Source of the DNA: an uncultured Anaerosacchariphilus sp.
GTDB lineage: Bacteria; Bacillota; Clostridia; Lachnospirales; Lachnospiraceae
Direction of reading: 5' to 3'
Length of the DNA stretch: 13,220 bases
NCBI GenBank assembly: GCA_934402125.1
Contig: CAKRTY010000014.1
Location: forward strand, 1-13,220
The notes below the pieces were generated by a model. That model saw only the letters and a list, made by a program, of their open reading frames with translations, had not been told where the DNA came from and did no database searches. The first letter of the stretch is position 1; each line of letters starts with the position of its first letter. The translations under genes and the position numbers were made by a program. Positions 1 to 5,717 of this stretch are shown here, in pieces.

Positions 1-220
1 GGCAGCCATCCTCCCGCAGAATTCCATACAGCAGATCCGTATTGCAGGACAGCCGGTGAATTCCCAGATAGATCAGCACATCGCCCAGAGCCACCACGCC
101 GCAGCCGTATTTCCGCATCAAAAGGCTTGCGGACCAGTTCTGGCTGCCTCCGAAGGATTTATCCTCCTGGGTTTTTACGGAAAGATACATATGTCTGAGA
201 CAGCAGCGTCTGTTCTCCAT
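1..220 (-). CDS. Uncharacterised protein, 5' part only (possible papain-like/C39-like fold)
   Basis: The first 73 codons are present; the rest lies beyond the left edge. The start is ATG at 218-220, preceded by AAAGGAG seven bases upstream, and it follows the miaB stop by 12 bases, so the two are probably cotranscribed. I do not recognise the gene with certainty. The visible protein has a Cys-rich N-terminus (C6, C7), then GGSQNW (residues 24-29) and YGCGVVALGDVLIYLG (38-53). A glutamine followed by a Cys-Gly at the head of a hydrophobic helix recalls the Gln/Cys pair of C39-like, papain-fold peptidases. The Q27-C40 spacing of 13 is longer than is usual there, so this is only a guess. The catalytic His and Asp would lie outside the window. 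The gene itself is well supported; the function is not. Confidence 0.7.
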   Translation of the reverse strand, partial: MENRRCCLRHMYLSVKTQEDKSFGGSQNWSASLLMRKYGCGVVALGDVLIYLGIHRLSCNTDLLYGILREDGC

Positions 221-232
221 AGAGTTTCTCCT

Positions 233-1663
233 TTAAACAACGGTTCCCATGAAATAAAAGCCCTTGCATTCATCCAGGCTGACCTTCACATACTGGCCAA
301 TCTGGGACGCTTCCCCCGGAAAATGAACCAGCAGGTTATTGCTCATTCGGCCTGTCACATAACCGGGCTTGTGGTCGTTGACTTCTTCAATCAGAACCTC
401 CTGCACCGTTCCGGTATATTGCGCCGTCTGCTCCCTTGCGCAGCTCTGTACCAGCGCAAGGAGCCGGTCAAAACGCTTCTTCGTATCAGCCTCCGGCACC
501 TGATTTTCCATGGCGGCAGCCGGAGTTCCGGTACGCTTGGAATAGATAAAGGTATAGGCATTGTCATAATGTACGCGGCGCACCACGTCCATGGTTTCCT
601 CAAAATCCTCGTCGGTTTCGCCCGGAAATCCTACAATAATGTCTGTGGTCAGGGAAATATTCGGAATCTCCCGGCGGATCTTTTCTGCCAGAGCCAGATA
701 CTGCTCCTTATCGTATCTACGGTTCATAGCCTTCAGAATCCGGCTGCTTCCGGACTGCAGAGGCAGGTGCAGATGTCGGCAGATTTTCCCGGAATCCTTC
801 ATAACCTGAATCAGATCGTCGGACAGATCCTTCGGGTGGGAGGTCATAAAGCGAATCCGCCGGATCCCCTCCACCTTTTCCACCTCTTTCAGAAGCTCCG
901 CGAAGGTCACGGGCGTTTCCAGATTCTTTCCGTAGGAATTGACATTCTGACCCAGCAGCATAACCTCGGTTACGCCGTCTGACGCCAGCTTTTCGATCTC
1001 CCGGATAATATCCTCCGGCTTCCGGCTTCGCTCCCGTCCCCGCACATAGGGTACAATGCAGTAGCTGCAGAAATTGTTGCAGCCGAACATGATATTGACG
1101 CCGGATTTAAACGCGTATTTCCGCTCTATCGGAAGATCCTCCACGATCTTCTGGGTATCCTTCCAGATATCCACGATCATCTGTCCGTTTTCCATGCTTT
1201 CCGCCAGTAGCTCCGCAAATTTAAAGATATTGTGGGTACCGAAAATCAGATCCACGAAGCGGTAGCTCTTTTTCAGCTTCTCTACCACCTCCGGCTCCTG
1301 CATCATACAGCCGCAAAGAGCAATCTTCATATGGGGATTTTCTTTCTTCCGGTGCTTCAAAAGTCCCAGATGTCCATAAACCTTCAGATTGGCGTTCTCC
1401 CGGACTGTACAGGTATTGTAAATGACAAAATCTGCCTGCTCCTCCTCTGTGGGCTGATACCCGATCTGTTCCAGAATTCCCGTCAGCTTCTCGGAATCCC
1501 TTGCATTCATCTGACACCCGAAGGTGGTAACGCAAAAGGTCAGCGGCCGCCCCAGACGGGCGCTTTCCTCTGCCACCTGCTTCTTGCATACCTCTATAAA
1601 ATAATACTGGCGCTCCGGCTCCGTCTCCGGAGCTGCCGCCCAGATTTCACTGTTTAAATTCAT
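233..1663 (-). CDS. miaB: tRNA-2-methylthio-N6-dimethylallyladenosine synthase MiaB
   Basis: A radical-SAM methylthiotransferase that converts i6A37 to ms2i6A37 in tRNAs reading UNN codons, after MiaA has added the isopentenyl group. At 476 aa it is slightly longer than typical because of an N-terminal extension of about 40 residues. The N-terminal UPF0004 domain has its three cluster cysteines: C50 (FGCQMN), C85 (NTCTVREN) and C119 (CGCMMQ). The radical-SAM motif CxxxCxxC is C195-C199-C202 (FGCNNFCSYCIVPYVRGRE). IIVGFPGETDEDF (342-354) is typical of the family, and a TRAM RNA-binding domain fills about 412-476. The LGQNVNSYG motif (237-245) favours MiaB over MtaB or RimO. The start ATG has AGGAG seven bases upstream. 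A putative promoter precedes it, and the next gene follows closely. Confidence 0.97.
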   Translation of the reverse strand: MNLNSEIWAAAPETEPERQYYFIEVCKKQVAEESARLGRPLTFCVTTFGCQMNARDSEKLTGILEQIGYQPTEEEQADFVIYNTCTVRENANLKVYGHLGLLKHRKKENPHMKIALCGCMMQEPEVVEKLKKSYRFVDLIFGTHNIFKFAELLAESMENGQMIVDIWKDTQKIVEDLPIERKYAFKSGVNIMFGCNNFCSYCIVPYVRGRERSRKPEDIIREIEKLASDGVTEVMLLGQNVNSYGKNLETPVTFAELLKEVEKVEGIRRIRFMTSHPKDLSDDLIQVMKDSGKICRHLHLPLQSGSSRILKAMNRRYDKEQYLALAEKIRREIPNISLTTDIIVGFPGETDEDFEETMDVVRRVHYDNAYTFIYSKRTGTPAAAMENQVPEADTKKRFDRLLALVQSCAREQTAQYTGTVQEVLIEEVNDHKPGYVTGRMSNNLLVHFPGEASQIGQYVKVSLDECKGFYFMGTVV

Positions 1664-1731
1664 GTTCGTTCTCCTGTAAAAATCCTATCGTTTTTTCCGG
1701 GCGTCTTTTTTCGACAACCCCGTACTTTATC

Positions 1732-1760
1732 ATATTACCTTTTTTACCGGATTCCTGCAA
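1732..1760 (-). promoter_or_regulatory. Putative promoter of miaB
   Basis: Reading the minus strand, TTGCAG (1755-1760) and TAATAT (1732-1737) are separated by 17 bases. These match 4 of 6 bases at each hexamer of a housekeeping sigma promoter. It lies between the ZIP gene stop and miaB, with no strong terminator visible between them, so readthrough from the ZIP gene is also possible. Confidence 0.4.
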
Positions 1761-1779
1761 CTGTTTGTTTGGATTTCTG

Positions 1780-2562
1780 TCAGCCGAGCGCCACGTCCAG
1801 GGCCATCATCAGGGTAAAGCCCGCCGCGAAAAAGAGGGTTCCGATATCGGAATGCTTTCCAGCGGACATTTCCGGAATCAGTTCTTCAATCACCACATAC
1901 AGCATAGCGCCCGCCGCAAAGCTTAAAAGATAGGGCAGGGCCGGAAGAACCAGGGTGGCGGCCAGAATGGTCAGAAAGGCGCCCACAGGCTCTACCACGC
2001 CGGAAAGCACCCCATACAGAAAGGCCTTTCCCTTTCCGGTACCCTCAGCCTGCAGGGGCAGGGAGATGATGGCACCCTCGGGAAAGTTCTGAATGGCGAT
2101 TCCGATAGACAGGGCCAGAGCTCCCGTAACGGTAATATAGGTATTCCCGGAAACCAGACCTGCGTATACCACGCCGACTGCCATTCCCTCCGGGATATTG
2201 TGAAGCGTCACTGCCAGAACCAGCATCGTCGTCCGCTTCAGACGGCTTTTCGGTCCCTCTGCTTCCTCACTGTTCTGATGAAGGTGCGGAATCAGATGAT
2301 CCAGAAGAAGCAGAAATAGAATTCCTGCCCAAAAGCCCACCACAGCCGGGACAAAAGCCCAGCTTCCCTTCCGGGCCGACTGCTCCATGGCGGGAATCAG
2401 AAGGCTCCAGATAGAGGCCGCTACCATGACGCCTGCCGCAAAGCCAAGTAACGCCCGATTTACCTGTTCATTCAAGGAATTTTTCATAAATAAGACCATG
2501 GCCGCTCCAAGAGAGGTGCCCACAAAGGGAATCAGAATTCCACGTATCACTTCTGCTGTCAT
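1780..2562 (-). CDS. ZIP-family divalent metal transporter (ZupT-like)
   Basis: An integral membrane importer of divalent cations; family members move Zn, Fe or Mn. The 260-aa protein has about eight membrane segments (near 5-26, 36-58, 70-90, 113-135, 143-168, 180-205, 210-230, 240-259). The two hallmark metal-binding motifs are HNIPEG (121-126) in the fourth helix and NFPEG (159-163) in the fifth, with EPVGA (191-195) following. The cytoplasmic loop between helices 3 and 4 holds HLHQ (93-96) and is short, as in bacterial ZupT/GufA-type proteins. The start ATG has AAAGGAG eight bases upstream. A good promoter and a DtxR-like operator lie directly upstream, which points to iron or manganese rather than only zinc. 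The metal specificity itself cannot be read from the protein. Confidence 0.93.
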   Translation of the reverse strand: MTAEVIRGILIPFVGTSLGAAMVLFMKNSLNEQVNRALLGFAAGVMVAASIWSLLIPAMEQSARKGSWAFVPAVVGFWAGILFLLLLDHLIPHLHQNSEEAEGPKSRLKRTTMLVLAVTLHNIPEGMAVGVVYAGLVSGNTYITVTGALALSIGIAIQNFPEGAIISLPLQAEGTGKGKAFLYGVLSGVVEPVGAFLTILAATLVLPALPYLLSFAAGAMLYVVIEELIPEMSAGKHSDIGTLFFAAGFTLMMALDVALG

Positions 2563-2578
2563 AAATCGTTCTCCTTTT

Positions 2579-2597
2579 TTGGATTAGCCTAAACTAA
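2579..2597 (-). promoter_or_regulatory. Candidate DtxR/IdeR-type metal-repressor operator
   Basis: The minus-strand site TTAGTTTAGGCTAATCCAA matches the published DtxR/IdeR iron-box consensus TTAGGTTAGSCTAACCTAA at 16 of 19 positions, and its core TTAGGCTAA is exact. It begins 13 bases after the -10 hexamer of the ZIP promoter. That places it at about +7 to +25, between the transcription start and the ribosome binding site, where a bound repressor would block RNA polymerase. Which DtxR-family protein acts here is inferred; none is encoded in the window. Confidence 0.6.
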
Positions 2598-2610
2598 CCA
2601 TTTTACGATT

Positions 2611-2640
2611 ATTATATGCGCAATCCCTCCCGGCTGTCTA
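2611..2640 (-). promoter_or_regulatory. Promoter of the ZIP transporter gene
   Basis: On the minus strand TAGACA (2635-2640, 5 of 6 to the -35 consensus) is followed after 18 bases by a perfect TATAAT (2611-2616). Transcription would start near 2604, leaving a leader of about 40 bases that contains the candidate metal-repressor site. Confidence 0.65.
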
Positions 2641-2659
2641 TAGAAATATACCTTTCTTC

Positions 2660-3301
2660 TTATTCGAAATAATTGATACTCCTGTTTTTATCATAATAGA
2701 TTACATTTTCCTGACGGACCGAAGCCTTTCCGTCCTTCACATCGATGATGGACACTGCGCAGTTCTTATGTACGCCGCCCTTCCAGAAATCCTTTAAATC
2801 CGTAATCAGAAGGCTGGACAAAAGCGCCTTCACCAGCGCTCCGTGACCGGACACCAGAACCGTCTTCTCCTGATATTCCGGCTGCTCGATGAGCCAGGTC
2901 AGAAAATCTGTACCCCGCACGCAGAGCTCCGCGATCGAATCTCCTCCCTCCGGCGGATTATAATGGGCCGGATCCCGGAAGAAATTCGGAAAATCCGGAT
3001 CCGGAATGTTGTACTCCGGTCCGGTACAGCACAGCCCCTCATACGCTCCAAAGCTAATCTCTTTCAGACGCTGATCCACGATAATCGGAATCTTACGCTC
3101 TCCGCGCATAATTTCCGCTGTCTGATAGGCCCGCTTCAGGGGACTTGAAAAAATCACGTCAAAGGGAACCTCCTTTAATGCTTCGGAAGTAATCTCCGCT
3201 ACCTCAATGCCGTTTTGGTTCAGCGGAATATCCGTTGTTCCCTGCAGCCAGTGCTTTGTATTCCAGTCCGTCTCACCATGACGAATCACATAAATTACCA
3301 T
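2660..3301 (-). CDS. Histidine phosphatase family protein (phosphoglycerate mutase-like)
   Basis: A 213-aa cytosolic member of the histidine phosphatase superfamily, which works through a phosphohistidine. The catalytic RHG motif is at 7-9 (VIRHGETDWN), with the second active-site arginine R57 in SSPLKRAYQTA. The general-acid glutamate is probably within EISFGAYEG (81-89), and the second catalytic histidine is H153 in SGHGALVKAL. The length and the LQGTTDIPLN stretch (19-28) resemble the dPGM-like and broad-specificity phosphatases (PhoE, CobC, GpmB types). The substrate cannot be assigned, and a role in glycolysis should not be assumed. The start ATG has GGAGG about nine bases upstream, and the gene has its own promoter. 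Confidence 0.92.
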   Translation of the reverse strand: MVIYVIRHGETDWNTKHWLQGTTDIPLNQNGIEVAEITSEALKEVPFDVIFSSPLKRAYQTAEIMRGERKIPIIVDQRLKEISFGAYEGLCCTGPEYNIPDPDFPNFFRDPAHYNPPEGGDSIAELCVRGTDFLTWLIEQPEYQEKTVLVSGHGALVKALLSSLLITDLKDFWKGGVHKNCAVSIIDVKDGKASVRQENVIYYDKNRSINYFE

Positions 3302-3342
3302 ATATTTTTTCCTCCATCTTCACACCGAACTTATATTCGTAT

Positions 3343-3371
3343 ATTATATCATCTAACGGAAAGCTTGTCAG
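3343..3371 (-). promoter_or_regulatory. Promoter of the histidine phosphatase gene
   Basis: On the minus strand CTGACA (3366-3371, 5 of 6) and TATAAT (3343-3348, 6 of 6) are separated by 17 bases. This is a strong housekeeping-type promoter just after the spore-protein gene's terminator. Confidence 0.65.
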
Positions 3372-3379
3372 CCATTTCT

Positions 3380-3419
3380 AAAAAAAGAACCGCAGCTTCG
3401 GAATAATCCAAAGCTGCGG
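3380..3419 (-). terminator. Rho-independent terminator after the spore-protein gene
   Basis: On the minus strand CCGCAGCTT (3411-3419) pairs with AAGCTGCGG (3390-3398), a perfect 9-bp GC-rich stem. An inner 3-bp extension closes an ATAA-type loop. A T-rich tail, TTCTTTTTTT, follows (3380-3389). It lies about 30 bases beyond the stop of the spore protein. Confidence 0.9.
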
Positions 3420-3447
3420 AGTTCCCTGCCTGTCAGGTTTCTTTTTC

Positions 3448-3654
3448 TTATTTACCGGCCATCTGCTTTTCCTGTTCCTCAATCATCTTCTTGACCATAT
3501 AGCCTCCTACCGATCCGTTCTGCTTGGAAGTCAGGTTGCCGTTGTAGCCGTCGCTCAGCGGTACGCCCAGCTCGCTTGCCACCTCATACTTAAACTTATC
3601 AAGAGCGCCCTTTGCCTCCGGTACTGCCGCGGTATTCGAAGATTTGTTTGCCAT
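3448..3654 (-). CDS. Alpha/beta-type small acid-soluble spore protein (SASP)
   Basis: A 68-aa DNA-binding protein that coats the spore chromosome and protects it from UV and heat. It is degraded by the GPR protease at germination. FKYEVASELGV (21-31) matches the GPR cleavage segment of the family. The conserved C-terminal block SKQNGSVGGYMVKKMIEEQEK (43-63) contains the usual GSVGG motif. The start ATG has a strong AAGGAGG site. The gene stands alone, with its own terminator and a possible forespore promoter. This is the clearest sign that the organism forms spores. Confidence 0.96.
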   Translation of the reverse strand: MANKSSNTAAVPEAKGALDKFKYEVASELGVPLSDGYNGNLTSKQNGSVGGYMVKKMIEEQEKQMAGK

Positions 3655-3739
3655 AAGAAACTCCTCCTTACTGCAGACCCTCTTAAAACCTTTTCCTTTA
3701 AGATTTCGTCTGCGGTTCGTGATTGTCTGTTACAGGAGT

Positions 3740-3768
3740 TATTATGCGGAATCTTTGCTGCATTACAC
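3740..3768 (-). promoter_or_regulatory. Possible sigma-G (forespore) promoter of the SASP gene
   Basis: On the minus strand GTGTA (3764-3768) is followed after 17 bases by CATAATA (3740-3746). CATAATA fits the sigma-G -10 pattern CATnnTA fully, and GTGTA fits the -35 pattern GHATR at 4 of 5 positions. The predicted start near 3733 leaves a leader of about 80 bases. No good housekeeping promoter is seen in the same gap. Confidence 0.4.
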
Positions 3769-3813
3769 TGGGAGGTGTTTGCTTTCCTGATAAAATCTGG
3801 TTTTATATCGATT

Positions 3814-4296
3814 TTAAAAGGTCAGGCGCATTTGATTCCAGACCGCGTTTCCATGAACGGACTCCGACACGCCCTCATAAATAAATCCAAAGCCTGCGTA
3901 ATAGGGAACCAGCCTGTCCTTGCAGGTCAGCACCAGCCCTTTCCGTCCCTGGGCTTTCGCGTCCGCAATGGCCCGTTTGAGAAGCTTACCCGCGCAGCCT
4001 TTCTTCCGGTAGGACGGAATCGTATTGACGCCAAAAATCATCTGCCAGGCTCCGTGTTCGTTGTGAAGCTCTGCTTTTTCATACATTTCATCTGTCAGAT
4101 CGGCCTCGTCCGTTACGAAACCGTCCACAAAGGAAATCAGTTTGTCGCCGTCATACATCAGCCAGAAATGATTTCCATAATATTCCAGGCGTTTTGCAAA
4201 GGCTTCCTTTGTAGCTGCTTCCGCAGGCGGGAAGCACTCGGCTTCCACGGCGGCCACTGCTTCCAGATCTTCCATTGTCGCTGTTCTTATGAGCAT
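3814..4296 (-). CDS. GNAT N-acetyltransferase, arylalkylamine acetyltransferase (AANAT)-like
   Basis: A 160-aa cytosolic acyl-CoA-dependent acetyltransferase. The acetyl-CoA pyrophosphate loop is in IPSYRKKGCAGKLLKRAI (92-109, the R/QxxGxG/A region). It is followed by GLVLTCKDRLVPYYAGFGFIYEG (119-141), with the C-terminal YYxxFGF motif of GNAT enzymes. ECFPPAEAA (20-28) and the SVHGNAVWNQM ending (146-156) resemble bacterial AANAT-like proteins, whose natural amine substrates are mostly unknown. The start has AGAGGAG upstream. It follows the TSUP transporter gene by about 60 bases with no terminator and no clear promoter between them, so it may be the last gene of the MarR-TSUP operon. Confidence 0.88.
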   Translation of the reverse strand: MLIRTATMEDLEAVAAVEAECFPPAEAATKEAFAKRLEYYGNHFWLMYDGDKLISFVDGFVTDEADLTDEMYEKAELHNEHGAWQMIFGVNTIPSYRKKGCAGKLLKRAIADAKAQGRKGLVLTCKDRLVPYYAGFGFIYEGVSESVHGNAVWNQMRLTF

Positions 4297-4357
4297 GCTC
4301 TTTTCTCCTCTTTCCTTTATCCGGATGACTTTTTCCTAGTTTCTGTCTATTCTGCTT

Positions 4358-5134
4358 TTATGATAACATAGAAAACGCCATCACCACAATCCCCAGAATT
4401 ACCAGAATTACGCCGGTTGCCCGGTTCAGGGTCTTCGGCGTAGCCCTATTGGCAAATACCGCGGCAATCCGCGCCCAGAGCAGCGTGAAGATCACACAGA
4501 GCGTAAAGACTGTCCAGTCCGGCGTGCCGCCGATGACAAAATGGGAGGCTGCTCCTGTAAAGGCTGTAAAAGCCATGATAAACACGCTGGTTCCCACAGC
4601 TGTCTTCAGCTCGTAGCCCAGTACAGAGGTCAGAATCAGAAGCATCATCATACCGCCGCCCGCTCCGACAAAGCCGCAGATAAACCCAATCAGGATTCCG
4701 CAAATCACGGACTGCACCGCGCGCTTCCTTGGCGATACCCCCTGCATAGCCTCTTTTGTGGTCATTACAGGCCGTACAATGAATTTAATGCCCAGTAAAA
4801 AGGTCATGAATACGGAAAAGCTTCCCATCGTCGTGGAGGGAACCAGACTGGACAGATAACTTCCCACCACCGTAAAGGCCAACACGGTAACCATCATAAT
4901 CAGGCCGTTTTTCACGTCCAGGTTTCCATTCTTCTTGTAGGTGTAAGCGGAAACTGCGCTTGCCAGCACGTCCGAGGATAAGGCGATACCCACCGCCATG
5001 TAGGGATCCATACCCAGAAAGGTGATCAGCATGGGACTGATCACCGCCGCTGCGCTCATGCCGGCAAAGCCGGTTCCGAGGCCGGCTCCCATGCCGGCAA
5101 AAAATGTAACCAGTAGTGTAATTAAAATTTTCAT
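4358..5134 (-). CDS. TSUP-family transporter (sulfite exporter TauE/SafE family)
   Basis: A 258-aa membrane protein with about eight helices in two homologous halves. Each half has the glycine-rich loop of the TSUP family: GAGLGTGFAGMSAAAVISPML (16-36) and GFVGAGGGMMMLLILTSVLG (154-173). The latter continues into the typical ELKTAVGTSVFIM (175-187). Family members export sulfite, sulfonates or related anions, or import C2 compounds; the substrate here is unknown. The start codon lies one base after the stop of the MarR-type gene (TAAAATG), so the two are translationally coupled. The ribosome binding site sits inside the end of that upstream gene. This arrangement suggests the regulator senses something the transporter moves. 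Confidence 0.92.
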   Translation of the reverse strand: MKILITLLVTFFAGMGAGLGTGFAGMSAAAVISPMLITFLGMDPYMAVGIALSSDVLASAVSAYTYKKNGNLDVKNGLIMMVTVLAFTVVGSYLSSLVPSTTMGSFSVFMTFLLGIKFIVRPVMTTKEAMQGVSPRKRAVQSVICGILIGFICGFVGAGGGMMMLLILTSVLGYELKTAVGTSVFIMAFTAFTGAASHFVIGGTPDWTVFTLCVIFTLLWARIAAVFANRATPKTLNRATGVILVILGIVVMAFSMLS

Positions 5135-5135
5135 T

Positions 5136-5570
5136 TTATTGTGCTCCCTTCAAAATCTCTTCTATGTTGTGCTCCATGTCCTTCAGAGCCCTCTGGAAAA
5201 TTCTCTGCGTTTCTTCCTCCATTCCATCCAGCAGCTTTTCCCTAAAATCCTGCTGCACCGCGCGCCCTTCCAGAATGACAGGCTTTGCCTTTTCTGTACA
5301 GAGCAGTTCCATCTTCCGCCGGTCCCCGGCTACGGAATGCCGTTCCAGATACCCCTCCTGCACCAGCCGCTCCACATTGACCGATACCAGGTTTGCCTTG
5401 ATGTTCCGGATCTCCACCACGTCCCGCGCTGTCCGGTGTTCCGGATTATTGCCGAAAAACATCAAAATATCAAAGGCGGTCTGCGGCAGGTCAAGCCTTT
5501 TGCATAAGGGCCTGCACACGGCATGGTAAGCCAGTTGAAGCTTTCTGGGAAATTCGATTTCCATAACCAT
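5136..5570 (-). CDS. MarR-family transcriptional regulator
   Basis: A 144-aa winged-helix DNA-binding protein, presumably a dimer. The wing signature AGDRRKMELLCTEKAK (81-96) is the family hallmark, flanked by N- and C-terminal helices for dimerisation. I start it at ATG 5568-5570, with AAAGGA about eight bases upstream. A longer open frame reaches 5636, but that part overlaps the -10 hexamer and the repeat operator, so it cannot be the leader of this protein. It is coupled to the TSUP transporter downstream. A tandem repeat over the transcription start suggests it represses its own operon. The ligand is unknown; sulfur compounds are a reasonable guess from the transporter and the neighbouring metY. 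Confidence 0.88.
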   Translation of the reverse strand: MVMEIEFPRKLQLAYHAVCRPLCKRLDLPQTAFDILMFFGNNPEHRTARDVVEIRNIKANLVSVNVERLVQEGYLERHSVAGDRRKMELLCTEKAKPVILEGRAVQQDFREKLLDGMEEETQRIFQRALKDMEHNIEEILKGAQ

Positions 5571-5592
5571 AGCTTCTTTCCTTTCTTTTTTA

Positions 5593-5622
5593 TAGTTCAT
5601 TTTTGAATAGTTCATTTTTGAA
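5593..5622 (-). promoter_or_regulatory. Tandem 15-bp repeat, candidate operator of the MarR-TSUP operon
   Basis: Two perfect head-to-tail copies of TTCAAAAATGAACTA (minus strand; 5608-5622 and 5593-5607). Each copy contains the inverted repeat TTCA-AAAA-TGAA. They begin two bases after the -10 hexamer and so cover the expected transcription start near 5618. Two dyads on this spacing at +1 are what an autoregulating MarR dimer pair would need, but binding is inferred. Confidence 0.6.
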
Positions 5623-5624
5623 GT

Positions 5625-5652
5625 ATTATAGCACACAACTATGAAAATGCAA
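5625..5652 (-). promoter_or_regulatory. Promoter of the MarR-TSUP operon
   Basis: On the minus strand TTGCAT (5647-5652) is followed after 16 bases by a perfect TATAAT (5625-5630), preceded by TGC, which makes an extended -10. The -35 region lies within the T-rich tail of the upstream metY terminator, so the two signals are packed against each other. Confidence 0.7.
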
Positions 5653-5703
5653 GAAAAAAATAAGAACCGCTCCTCTTTTTTTCATAGGATCGGTTCTTAT
5701 TTT
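5651..5703 (-). terminator. Rho-independent terminator after metY
   Basis: AAAATAAGAACCG (minus strand, 5691-5703) pairs perfectly with CGGTTCTTATTTT (5657-5669) around a 21-base loop. The run of Ts continues to about 5654. It starts 14 bases past the metY stop. Confidence 0.85.
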
Positions 5704-5717
5704 CATCTTGCTTCTAT

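Noticed and set aside
56..982. 308-aa plus-strand open frame
   Set aside because: It lies opposite miaB, whose protein has every family motif; the plus-strand translation has no recognisable domain and is a shadow.
3783..3804. AT-only hairpin after the GNAT gene as a terminator
   Set aside because: The stem is about six to seven A-T pairs with no proper T tract; too weak to call.
5571..5636. N-terminal extension of the MarR-type gene
   Set aside because: The extra codons overlap the TATAAT and are made of the operator repeat (repeated KMNYS-like residues); a ribosome binding site supports the start at 5570.
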